From Paracoccaceae bacterium (GTDB taxonomy: Bacteria; Pseudomonadota; Alphaproteobacteria; Rhodobacterales; Rhodobacteraceae): 14,642 bases of DNA. Positions 7,691-14,163 of this stretch are shown piece after piece. The position numbers were made by a program, and so were the translations under genes. The notes beneath the pieces are model-generated. The model was not told where the DNA came from. It worked only from the letters and a program-made list of their open reading frames with translations, and did no database searches. The DNA lies in contig PXES01000246.1 in NCBI GenBank assembly GCA_003564655.1, positions 1 through 14,642 of the forward strand. Direction: 5' to 3'. Position 1 is the first letter of the stretch, and every line of letters begins with the position of its first letter.

Positions 7691-9472
7691 TCAATGATTG
7701 TCGCGCGGCATGTCGTGGCGGATGCGCTGGTAGGCGGTTGCCAGCTCCAGGCAGCCCCCTTCGGCCAGTTGCCCGACATGGGTGCGATAGATTTCCTGCC
7801 ACGGGGTCTGGTGGTGCAGCGCCGGGGGCGTCCAGGCGGCGCGCCTCGCGTCCCACTCGTCGGGCGCGACCAGCGCGTCCATCCGGCAGGCGTTCAGGTC
7901 CAGCCGCACCCGGTCGCCGGTCTGCAAGAGCGCCAGCCCGCCGCCGACCACCGCCTCGGGGCTCGCGTTCAGGATCGAGGGCGACTCGGAGGTGCCCGAT
8001 TGCCGCCCGTCGCCCACGGTCGGCAGGTGGTTGAGGCCCGCGCGCAGCAGCGCGTCGGGGGGCTGCATGTTCACCACCTCGGCCGAGCCGGGATAGCCCA
8101 CGCAGCCGACATTGCGGATGAACAGGATCGTGCCCGCGTCGATCTCGAGGCCCGGATCATTGATCCGGTGGTGATAATCCTCCGGCCCCTCGAACACCAC
8201 CGCGCGGGCCTCGAATACCCCCTCCTGCCCCGGCACCGACAGGAAACGGGCGCGGAAATCCTCCGAGATCACGCTGGTCTTCATCAGCGCGCTGTCGAAC
8301 AGATTGCCCGAGAGCACCAGAAACCCCGCCTTCTCGCGCAGGGGCTCAGCGACGGTGCGGATCACCTCGGGGTCGCGGCTCTCGCACCCGGCCAGCACCT
8401 CTGCCAGTGGCGCGCCGCTGGCGGTCATCGCGCCGCCGTGCAGCCTGCCCGCTTTCATCAACTCGCCCATCACCGCAGGCACACCGCCCGCGCGAAAGAA
8501 GCTCTCGCCCAGATAGGCGCCTGCGGGCTGCATGTTCACGAGCAGCGGCACGTCGAAGCCATGCGTCTGCCAGTCGCGCACATCGAGGTCCACACCCGCG
8601 TGCCGGGCAATCGCCTGCAGATGCGGCGGCGCGTTGGTGGACCCGCCAATCGCCGAGTTCACGACAATCGCATTCTCGAAGGCCTGCCGCGTCAGGATGT
8701 CCGAGGGCTTGAGGTCGTCCAGCACCATCGCCACGATCCGCCGACCCGTCTCGTAGGCCATCGCCATGCGCTCGCGGAACGGCGCGGGGATGGCAGAGGA
8801 GCCCGGCAGGGTCATGCCCAGCGCCTCGGCCATGGCGTTCATCGTGCTCGCCGTGCCCATCGTGTTGCAATGCCCGAGCGAGGGCGCCGAGGCGCAGACC
8901 CGCGCCATGAACTCGTCATAGTCGATCTTGCCCTCGCCCAGCAGGCGGCGGCTTTCCCAGACGATGGTGCCCGAGCCCGCGCGCTTGCCCTGCCACCAGC
9001 CATCCAGCATCGGCCCGCCATTGAGCGCGATCGCGGGCAGATCGACCGTCGCCGCGCCCATCAGCATCGCGGGCGTGGTCTTGTCGCAGCCCGTGGTCAG
9101 CACCACGCCGTCGATGGGGTAGCCATGCAGCACCTCGACGAGGCTCAGATAGGCGAGGTTGCGGTCGAGCGCGGCAGTGGGGCGCTTGCCGGTCTCCTGG
9201 ATGGGGTGGACGGGAAACTCCATCGGCACCCCGCCCGCATCGCGGATGCCCGCCTTGATCCGGTCGGCGAGGAAGACATGGATCTTGTTGCACGGCGCCA
9301 GATCGCTGCCCGTCTGGGCGATGCCGATCACCGGCCTGTCGCCCTGCAACTCGGCGCGGGTATAGGCCTCGTTCAGATAGCGCTCGAGATAGAGCGCCGT
9401 CATGCCCGGATTGCCCGGATTGTCAAACCATTCCTGGCTGCGGAACCTGCGGCGGGGGGGGCTGTCGGACAT
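7691..9472 (-). CDS. xylD: IlvD/Edd dehydratase, probable D-xylonate (aldonate) dehydratase
   Basis: A 593-aa Fe-S dehydratase of the IlvD/Edd family, which removes water from sugar acids or dihydroxy acids. It closely resembles Caulobacter D-xylonate dehydratase XylD from end to end as I remember that protein: FRSQEWFDNP near the start, PIGIAQTGSDLAPCN-like core, HGYPIDGVVLTTGCDKTTPA, GHCNTMGTASTMN, and a C-terminal MPRDNH against LPRHNH. The three cluster cysteines are Cys61, Cys129 and Cys202. Asp130 and Lys131 match the magnesium site with the modified lysine, and Ser492 in GDGRQSGTSESPS matches the proposed catalytic serine. D-xylonate is the best guess, but L-arabinonate, galactonate or fuconate are possible. 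ATG at 9472, with AGGTG 5 bases upstream. The FAD dehydrogenase follows 13 bases after the stop; the SapC gene is divergent. Confidence 0.92.
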   Translation of the reverse strand: MSDSPPRRRFRSQEWFDNPGNPGMTALYLERYLNEAYTRAELQGDRPVIGIAQTGSDLAPCNKIHVFLADRIKAGIRDAGGVPMEFPVHPIQETGKRPTAALDRNLAYLSLVEVLHGYPIDGVVLTTGCDKTTPAMLMGAATVDLPAIALNGGPMLDGWWQGKRAGSGTIVWESRRLLGEGKIDYDEFMARVCASAPSLGHCNTMGTASTMNAMAEALGMTLPGSSAIPAPFRERMAMAYETGRRIVAMVLDDLKPSDILTRQAFENAIVVNSAIGGSTNAPPHLQAIARHAGVDLDVRDWQTHGFDVPLLVNMQPAGAYLGESFFRAGGVPAVMGELMKAGRLHGGAMTASGAPLAEVLAGCESRDPEVIRTVAEPLREKAGFLVLSGNLFDSALMKTSVISEDFRARFLSVPGQEGVFEARAVVFEGPEDYHHRINDPGLEIDAGTILFIRNVGCVGYPGSAEVVNMQPPDALLRAGLNHLPTVGDGRQSGTSESPSILNASPEAVVGGGLALLQTGDRVRLDLNACRMDALVAPDEWDARRAAWTPPALHHQTPWQEIYRTHVGQLAEGGCLELATAYQRIRHDMPRDNH

Positions 9473-9545
9473 GGTGGCACCTGAATTTGCGTCGGTGAAG
9501 GGCGGGCCGTGCTGGCAGACACGGCCGCGCGCCCTGTCCGGCTGC

Positions 9546-9566
9546 CGGGCCCTGACAACGGGCCCG
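9546..9566. repeat. 7-bp inverted repeat in divergent spacer
   Basis: CGGGCCC (9546-9552) and GGGCCCG (9560-9566) are perfect complements around the 7-base loop TGACAAC. It lies in the untranslated leader of the dehydratase operon (reverse strand). It could form an RNA hairpin or be an operator; there is no T-run for a classical terminator. Confidence 0.45.
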
Positions 9567-9608
9567 CGCGCCCCGGACCGGGCGAGGATTACGGCCTCGC
9601 CCCGGCGA

Positions 9609-9625
9609 AGACAACCGCTTTGTCT
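9609..9625. promoter_or_regulatory. Candidate operator palindrome AGACAA-N5-TTGTCT
   Basis: AGACAA (9609-9614) and TTGTCT (9620-9625) are perfect inverted half-sites with a 5-base centre (CCGCT). The AT-containing half-sites stand out from the G/C-rich surroundings, and the size and symmetry suit a dimeric repressor of GntR or a similar class. It is 137 bases from the dehydratase start and 91 from the SapC start, so it could control either or both. Confidence 0.45.
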
Positions 9626-9715
9626 GCCGCGCCCGGTCGGGGAGGCAGGCTTGACTCATGCGCCAAACCGCCCCAGGGCCGAAGGGGACCCCCGCCCCGA
9701 CGGACAGGCATCGCG

Positions 9716-10459
9716 ATGACCAAGCAACTGATGATCTACAGCCGCGTGGTCCCCATCACGCATGAACGCCACGGCCGGACATCGGTGCAGACCGGCACGG
9801 ATTGGCGCTTTGCCGCCGGGTTGAACATGGCGCCGCTGCTGGTCGCCGAGATCGAGCCCGCCAGCGCCGAGATGCCCATCGTCTTTACCGGCCAGGGTGA
9901 CGCTGTCGCGCCGGTTGCCCTGTTGTCGGTGCGCGGCGGCGAGAATGTCTTTGTCGCGCCCGATGGCAGTTGGTCGGGCGGCTACATCCCGGCCTTTTTC
10001 CGGCGTTACCCCTTCGTCTTTGCCGAAACCGGGCCCGAGGGGCAGACACTGACCCTGTGCATCGACGAGGATCATGACGGCCTCAACACCGAAGGTCGCG
10101 GCGAGCGGCTTTTCGACAGCACCAGCGCGCGCACGCAGTATCTCGAGCGGATGCTGAAATTCGCCTCGGACTTCCAGACCCAGCACGGGCTGACGCGGAC
10201 CTTCTGCAAACGGTTGGTCGAACTGGATCTGCTCGAGCCCGCGATGGCCACGGTGACGCTGCCCGACGGGCAGCAGCAGACCGTCAAGGGGTTCCAGCGG
10301 GTCAGCCGCGAGCGCCTGCGCGCACTGAGCGACGCCGTGGTGACAGAGCTTTTCCGCGCCGACATGCTGGGGCTGATGCAAGTGCATCTTGCCTCGCTGC
10401 ACCACATCGCGGGGCTTGCCCGGCGGTCCAGGCCCGCAGCGCCCCGGGCCGAGGCCTGA
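9716..10459 (+). CDS. SapC family protein
   Basis: A 247-aa protein of the SapC family (PF07277). The family was named from the Campylobacter S-layer secretion locus; in alphaproteobacteria and related groups it is common near carbohydrate-uptake genes, but its biochemical role is not established. The N-terminus MTKQLMIYSRVVPITHERHG, the central YIPAFFRRYPFVFAE (90-104) and CIDEDHDGL (115-123) are the features I recognise. I chose the ATG at 9716 because it gives the usual family length; the longer frame from 9509 adds about 70 residues of proline/glycine-rich, non-family sequence. The Shine-Dalgarno is weak (GGACAGG, about 9702-9708). No clear signal peptide or membrane helix. It diverges from the dehydratase operon and ends 8 bases from the convergent BKACE gene. 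Confidence 0.88.
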   Translation: MTKQLMIYSRVVPITHERHGRTSVQTGTDWRFAAGLNMAPLLVAEIEPASAEMPIVFTGQGDAVAPVALLSVRGGENVFVAPDGSWSGGYIPAFFRRYPFVFAETGPEGQTLTLCIDEDHDGLNTEGRGERLFDSTSARTQYLERMLKFASDFQTQHGLTRTFCKRLVELDLLEPAMATVTLPDGQQQTVKGFQRVSRERLRALSDAVVTELFRADMLGLMQVHLASLHHIAGLARRSRPAAPRAEA

Positions 10460-10473
10460 GCGACGGCTCAGGC
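10454..10473. terminator. Perfect 8-bp hairpin at convergent gene ends (SapC / BKACE)
   Basis: GCCTGAGC (10454-10461) and GCTCAGGC (10466-10473) are perfect complements around the 4-base loop GACG. The stem contains the stop codons of both genes, TGA at 10457-10459 and the reverse-strand TGA at 10468-10470, in mirror positions. It is probably a bidirectional terminator or 3'-end stabiliser; no T-run follows on either strand. Confidence 0.5.
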
Positions 10474-11301
10474 GGGCATGCGCAACCCCAGCATGGTGCG
10501 GGCCTCGCGCCAGGTCGCGACCGGGCGCTCGTATCGTGCGCACAACTCCACCGTCCGCGCCACCAGGGCCGCGTTCGACGGGGCCATCCTCGTGCGATCA
10601 AGGCGGATGTTATCCTCGAGCCCGGTGCGGGTGTGGCCGCCACGCCTGATCGCCCATTCGTTGACCTCGATCTGGTGCCGCCCGATCCCGGCAGCGCACC
10701 ACAGCGCATCGGGGGTGAAGCGGGCCAGCGTCTCGATATAGATCTCCAGGATGCGTTCATCCGCGATCATCGCGTTCTTCACCCCCATGACGAACTGCAC
10801 GTAAAGCGGGCGGGGCAGCCGCCCGTCCTGTGCCATCTTCGCGGCGTGGATGACATGGCTCAGATCGAACGCCTCGATTTCGGGCATCACGTCGTGGGTG
10901 CGCATCTCGGCGGCCAGCCAGTCGACCAGATCGGGCGGGTTCTTGTAGACGCGGGTGGGGAAGTTGTTCGAGCCCACGGCTAGCGAGGCCATGTCGGGCC
11001 GCAGGGGCAGCATCCCGCCCCGCGCCGCACCCGCGCCCGAGCGCCCGCCAGTGGAAAACTGCACGATCATGCCGGGGCAGTGCCGTTCAATCCCCTCTTT
11101 CAGCGCCGCAAAACGCTCTGGGTCCGAAGTCGGCGTGCCGTCATCGGCCCGCACATGGCAATGCGCGATGGCCGCACCGGCCTCGAAGGCTTCCTGCGTG
11201 CTTTCCACCTGTTCGGCGACCGTGATCGGGACGGCGGGGTTGTCGGCCTTGGTCGGGACGGATCCGGTGATGGCGACAGCGATGATGCAGGGCTGGGGCA
11301 T
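10468..11301 (-). CDS. BKACE family beta-keto acid cleavage enzyme (DUF849)
   Basis: A 277-aa enzyme of the BKACE family, which splits a beta-keto acid with acetyl-CoA to give acetoacetate and a new CoA ester. The founding member is 3-keto-5-aminohexanoate cleavage enzyme Kce of lysine fermentation. Zinc ligands are His47 and His49 (AHCHVRADDG) and Glu229 (GLEDN). Other Kce active-site positions are kept: Ser83 (QFSTGG), Glu143, Arg225, Asp230. The Kce Glu14 position, which contacts the substrate amino group, is Val15 here (AITGSV), so a different beta-keto acid is likely. I chose the ATG at 11301 because GAGGAG (11309-11314) is 7 bases upstream; the longer frame from 11427 would translate the repeat-rich leader. 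Next to a sugar importer and sugar-acid dehydratase; the substrate cannot be assigned. Confidence 0.92.
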   Translation of the reverse strand: MPQPCIIAVAITGSVPTKADNPAVPITVAEQVESTQEAFEAGAAIAHCHVRADDGTPTSDPERFAALKEGIERHCPGMIVQFSTGGRSGAGAARGGMLPLRPDMASLAVGSNNFPTRVYKNPPDLVDWLAAEMRTHDVMPEIEAFDLSHVIHAAKMAQDGRLPRPLYVQFVMGVKNAMIADERILEIYIETLARFTPDALWCAAGIGRHQIEVNEWAIRRGGHTRTGLEDNIRLDRTRMAPSNAALVARTVELCARYERPVATWREARTMLGLRMPA

Positions 11302-11326
11302 GGCACGACTCCTCGCAGATGGCGGT

Positions 11327-11383
11327 CTGCCCGCGCGCGCGAGACGCGGGCGGGCGGGTGGGGCGGCTCGCGCGCGCGGGCAG
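11327..11383 (-). repeat. Perfect 17-bp inverted repeat in BKACE leader
   Basis: The left arm 11327-11343 (CTGCCCGCGCGCGCGAG) and the right arm 11367-11383 (CTCGCGCGCGCGGGCAG) are exact reverse complements around a 23-base G-rich loop. As RNA on the reverse strand it would be a very stable stem ending 12 bases before the GAGGAG ribosome-binding site. The arms also contain alternating CG steps, which favour Z-DNA under supercoiling. It could be an attenuator, a translation-control element or an mRNA stabiliser. Confidence 0.65.
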
Positions 11384-11390
11384 GGCGCGG

Positions 11391-11430
11391 GCAGCACGCG
11401 GCCACAAAACCGCGTTCGTCCGCGCACTGC
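11391..11430 (-). promoter_or_regulatory. Pair of mutually exclusive hairpins in BKACE leader
   Basis: ACGCGG (11396-11401) can pair with CCGCGT (11410-11415) around an 8-base loop. Alternatively GCAG-CA-CGCGG (11391-11401) can pair with CCGCG-CA-CTGC (11420-11430), nine pairs with a two-base internal mismatch. The two folds share 11396-11401 and cannot form together, which is the layout of a switchable leader. This could be chance in such G/C-rich DNA. Confidence 0.25.
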
Positions 11431-11528
11431 AAGCGGATAGCGACTGCGCCTGCCGTCGTCGCAGGAAGATACGCTGCGGCTTTACCCACCGGCTGGCGTG
11501 AAGCGATCCGCGGTCACACGCACGACCC

Positions 11529-11552
11529 GCGGCGGCGATTTCTCTCCGCCGC
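11529..11552 (-). repeat. 7-bp inverted repeat in BKACE leader
   Basis: GCGGCGG (11529-11535) and CCGCCGC (11546-11552) are perfect complements around a 10-base, relatively AT-rich loop. On the reverse strand it lies between the ABC-operon end and the large 17-bp repeat. Confidence 0.35.
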
Positions 11553-11611
11553 AAGCCGCGATTCGGAAACGCTGCGGGCCATGCCCGCCGTCGCCCATGC
11601 AGGCTGTATGC

Positions 11612-11660
11612 AAAACCCGCCCGTCAAGCCGCACGCGCGGTCGCTGTCCCGTCAGGCGGG
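11612..11660 (-). terminator. Possible Rho-independent terminator of the ABC operon
   Basis: On the reverse strand, CCCGCC (11660-11655, the last coding bases of the ATPase) can pair with GGCGGG (11621-11616), and GGCGGG is followed directly by TTTTGC (11615-11610). The stem can be lengthened outward with A-T and G-T pairs, and a small CCGC-GCGT-GCGG hairpin sits in the loop. The 33-base loop is longer than usual, so confidence is limited. Confidence 0.4.
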
Positions 11661-13169
11661 CTCTGCTGTCGCCTTGATGCCGGAAATGGCCTGCACCAGC
11701 GAATCCTCGGTCACGTCTTCTATGCTGAACTCGCGCATGATCCGTCCGTGATACATGGCCACGATCCGGTCGGATACGCGCAGCACCTCGGGCATTTCCG
11801 AGCTGATGACGATCACCGCATAGCCTTGCCCCGCCAGTTCGCGCAGCAACTGGTGGATTTCGGACTTCGAGCCGACATCGATGCCGCGCGTCGGCTCATC
11901 GACGATCAGGACGCGGGGCTTCATGGACAGCCACTTGCCAATCACGATCTTCTGCTGATTACCGCCCGAGAGCACAGCCGCGGATTGGCGCCAGCTTGGG
12001 GTCTTGATGGCCAGCTTGTCACGATACTGGTCGAAAATTGCCAGCTCCGCGCCCTTGGCGACGAAGGGCCCTGCGGTGAGATCCTGCACCTGTGGCAAGG
12101 TCATGTTGTCACGGCAGTTCATCTGCAGCACAAGACCTTGCTCCTTGCGGTTTTCCGGCACCAGCGACACCCCCAGCGCGATGGCGTCGCGCGGCGAGGT
12201 GATCTCGACCTTCTTGCCATCGACCCATATCTCGCCCGCGCTCGGGGTGCGCAGGCCGAAGAGCGTCTCGGCGATCTCGGTCCGGCCTGCGCCGACCAGC
12301 CCGTAGAAGCCCACGATCTCGCCCGCGCGCACGCTGAAGCTGACATCCTCGAACAGCCCCGGGCAGGTGAGGTTGCGCACCTCGAGCATGGTGTCGCCCA
12401 GCTTCGGCGCGGCATCGTCGCGCGAGAGGTCCAGGCTGCGTCCGATCATCAGCCGCGTGACCTCGTCCTCATTCGTCTCGGATGTCGTCAGCGTTCCGCG
12501 ATAGGCCCCGTCTCGCAGCACGGTAATCCGGTCGGAGAGGGTGAAGATCTCGTCCATGCGGTGCGAGATATAGACGATGCCCACGCCCTGGGATTTCAGA
12601 TCGTTGATGATGTCGAAGAGCACGACCTTTTCGGCATCGGTCAGCGAAGCTGTCGGTTCGTCGAACACCACCACGCGCGCATCGACGGTCAGGGCGCGGG
12701 CGATCTCGACCATTTGCTGATTGGCGATGGACAGATTTGCAACCGTCACCTCGGACCGGAAATTGCATTTCAGCCGCTTGAGGATCGCGTTCGAGCGCTC
12801 TTCCAGCGTCTTCCAGTCCACCCGGCCGAAGGCCTTGCGCGGCAATTCGCCAAGGTAGATGTTCTCGGCCGCCGACATCTCGGGCACAAGGCTGAGCTCC
12901 TGGTGAATCAGGACGACGCCTTGCGCCTTGGCCTCGATGGGGTTGGTCATCTGCACGGGTTGGCCCGCGATGACGATCTGACCCTCATCGGGCTGGTACA
13001 TGCCCGCCAGCACCTTCATCAGCGTGGATTTGCCGGCGCCGTTTTCCCCCAGCAGAGCGTGGACCTCGCCCGGCATGACCTCGAAATCCACACCATCGAG
13101 GGCGCGCACACCGGGAAAGGTCTTGACGATGCCCTTCAGGCGCAGGGCGGGTTCGCGTGCATCACTCAT
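11652..13169 (-). CDS. Sugar ABC transporter ATP-binding protein (RbsA/XylG type)
   Basis: A 505-aa double ATPase of the carbohydrate-uptake (CUT2) class that powers import of monosaccharides through the two permeases encoded just upstream. Domain 1 has Walker A GENGAGKST (41-49), signature LSIANQQ (146-152), Walker B VVVFDEPTAS (166-175) and the switch histidine in ISHRMDE. Domain 2 has a degenerate Walker A GLVGAGRTE (290-298), signature LSGGNQQKIVIGKWL (400-414) and Walker B VLIVDEPTRGIDVGSK (420-435). One degenerate site is normal for RbsA, MglA and XylG. The ATG at 13169 overlaps the permease stop as ATGA. Family features give the class but not the sugar; ribose, xylose, arabinose or a polyol are all possible. 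Last gene of the importer operon, with a possible terminator right at its end. Confidence 0.95.
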   Translation of the reverse strand: MSDAREPALRLKGIVKTFPGVRALDGVDFEVMPGEVHALLGENGAGKSTLMKVLAGMYQPDEGQIVIAGQPVQMTNPIEAKAQGVVLIHQELSLVPEMSAAENIYLGELPRKAFGRVDWKTLEERSNAILKRLKCNFRSEVTVANLSIANQQMVEIARALTVDARVVVFDEPTASLTDAEKVVLFDIINDLKSQGVGIVYISHRMDEIFTLSDRITVLRDGAYRGTLTTSETNEDEVTRLMIGRSLDLSRDDAAPKLGDTMLEVRNLTCPGLFEDVSFSVRAGEIVGFYGLVGAGRTEIAETLFGLRTPSAGEIWVDGKKVEITSPRDAIALGVSLVPENRKEQGLVLQMNCRDNMTLPQVQDLTAGPFVAKGAELAIFDQYRDKLAIKTPSWRQSAAVLSGGNQQKIVIGKWLSMKPRVLIVDEPTRGIDVGSKSEIHQLLRELAGQGYAVIVISSEMPEVLRVSDRIVAMYHGRIMREFSIEDVTEDSLVQAISGIKATAEPA

Positions 13170-14155
13170 AGGCGCAGCCCTCCGTTAGCGGTGCGGTTGA
13201 AGCGTTTGTCGAGGAAAAGGACCGCGATCAGGATACTGCCGAGGATGACATAGACATAGAAGGCAGGCACCTGCATCAGGTTCATCCCGTTGCGCAGGAT
13301 GCCGATGGCCAGAACGCCCCCCAGCGTGCCGATGATATCGCCCTTGCCGCCTGTCAGCTTGGTGCCGCCCAGCACGACCGCCGTGATCACCCATAACTCG
13401 TAATCGCGGCCCAGATTGGGCGTCGCGGCGCCCATCTGCGTGGACAGCAGCACGCCCGAGAGTGCGGCCAGAAAGCCGATCAGCATGAAGTTGATCATCA
13501 TGTGCGGGCCGACGCGGATGCCTGCGTTCACCGCCGCCTCGCGATTGCCGCCCACCGCATAGGTGTTGCGCCCGTGGACCGTGCGTGACAGCAGCAGATG
13601 CACGGCGATCACGGCCACGGCGAAGATGACGGCCAGCACCGGGAACGGGCCGATGGTCATGAAGCTGAAGTCGGAGTAGGCGAAATTCATCGCATAGAAG
13701 GACTGCTCGCCCGTATAGACAAAGACCAGCCCGCGGATGCCCAACATCGCGCCCAGGGTGACGATGAAGGCATCGACCCCGGTTTTCCAGACAATGAAGC
13801 CGTTGATCGCCCCCATCAATATGCCCACCAGCAGGGCGATGCAGACCGCAGGCAAGATCTGCCAGTTGCCCCAGGGGGCAAAAGCCGCCCAGCTTTGCAC
13901 ATCGACCGCGAAAGCGGCGGCCAGTGCAAGGGTCGCGCCCACCGACAGGTCGATATTGCCGTTGATCATCACCAGCGTCATGCCCAGCGCGATCAGACCG
14001 ATGGTCGAGGTCTGCACCACGATGTTCATCAGGTTGCGCTCGTTGAAGAAATTGTCCGCCGAGAGGCTGAAGAAGATGAAGACGATCAGCACGAAGCCCC
14101 AGATCGGATTGCTCATCAGCCAGCGCAGGATCGGGTTTTGTGTCAGCGTTGTCAT
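13166..14155 (-). CDS. Sugar ABC transporter permease (RbsC type)
   Basis: A 329-aa inner-membrane permease of the BPD_transp_2 family (RbsC/XylH/AraH). Recognisable family segments are MTLVMINGNIDLSVGATLAL (about 59-78), GINGF-like GAINGFIVWKTGVDAFIVTL (about 115-134), the cytoplasmic loop RTVHGRNTYAVGGNREAA (191-208) that contacts the ATPase, and VLGGTKLTGGKGDIIGT (261-277). I chose the ATG at 14155 because a GAGG lies 6 bases upstream, overlapping the stop of the preceding permease gene. The alternative ATG at 14167 forms an ATGA overlap with that stop but has no ribosome-binding site and adds only MRPA. The stop overlaps the ATPase start. It is probably paired with the second permease as a heterodimer. 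Confidence 0.94.
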   Translation of the reverse strand: MTTLTQNPILRWLMSNPIWGFVLIVFIFFSLSADNFFNERNLMNIVVQTSTIGLIALGMTLVMINGNIDLSVGATLALAAAFAVDVQSWAAFAPWGNWQILPAVCIALLVGILMGAINGFIVWKTGVDAFIVTLGAMLGIRGLVFVYTGEQSFYAMNFAYSDFSFMTIGPFPVLAVIFAVAVIAVHLLLSRTVHGRNTYAVGGNREAAVNAGIRVGPHMMINFMLIGFLAALSGVLLSTQMGAATPNLGRDYELWVITAVVLGGTKLTGGKGDIIGTLGGVLAIGILRNGMNLMQVPAFYVYVILGSILIAVLFLDKRFNRTANGGLRL

Positions 14156-14163
14156 GGCGGGCC

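Larger units (their letters stand above)
9473..9715. promoter_or_regulatory. Divergent intergenic region, dehydratase / SapC gene
   Basis: A 243-base spacer that must serve the minus-strand dehydratase operon and probably the plus-strand SapC gene. It holds two clear inverted repeats (9546-9566 and 9609-9625, listed separately). A TTGACT at 9651-9656 could be a -35 hexamer for the SapC direction, but I see no good -10 after it. Open frames through this region are G/C-rich, lack family features and are not called as genes. Confidence 0.5.
11302..11651. other. 350-base gene-free leader/spacer before BKACE, rich in hairpins
   Basis: No gene is supported here: open frames on both strands are alanine/arginine/proline-rich and lack family signals. 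On the reverse strand it runs from the end of the ABC ATPase to the BKACE start. It holds, in transcription order, a probable terminator for the ABC operon (about 11612-11660), a 7-bp hairpin (11529-11535 with 11546-11552), two competing hairpins in 11391-11430, and a perfect 17-bp inverted repeat (11327-11383) just before the BKACE ribosome-binding site. This is far more secondary structure than in the other spacers of the window. A BKACE promoter is expected in the middle, but I could not pick one out. Confidence 0.6.

Noticed and set aside
7678..7779. Upstream ATG start for the FAD dehydrogenase
   Set aside because: It would overlap the dehydratase coding region by about 90 bases and add a tail with no family similarity; the GTG with a good ribosome-binding site fits better.
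9423..9659. Small minus-strand open frame (78 codons) overlapping the dehydratase start
   Set aside because: It overlaps the dehydratase start and the divergent control region, has no convincing ribosome-binding site and reads as Arg/Pro-rich noise.
11302..11651. Possible CRISPR or mobile-element end
   Set aside because: The repeats here are inverted pairs of different sequence, not a regular array of direct repeats, and there is no transposase or target duplication nearby.
11080..11751. Plus-strand open frame (223 codons) through the BKACE leader
   Set aside because: It overlaps two real genes in antisense and the hairpin-rich spacer, with no family features. I treat the spacer as non-coding.
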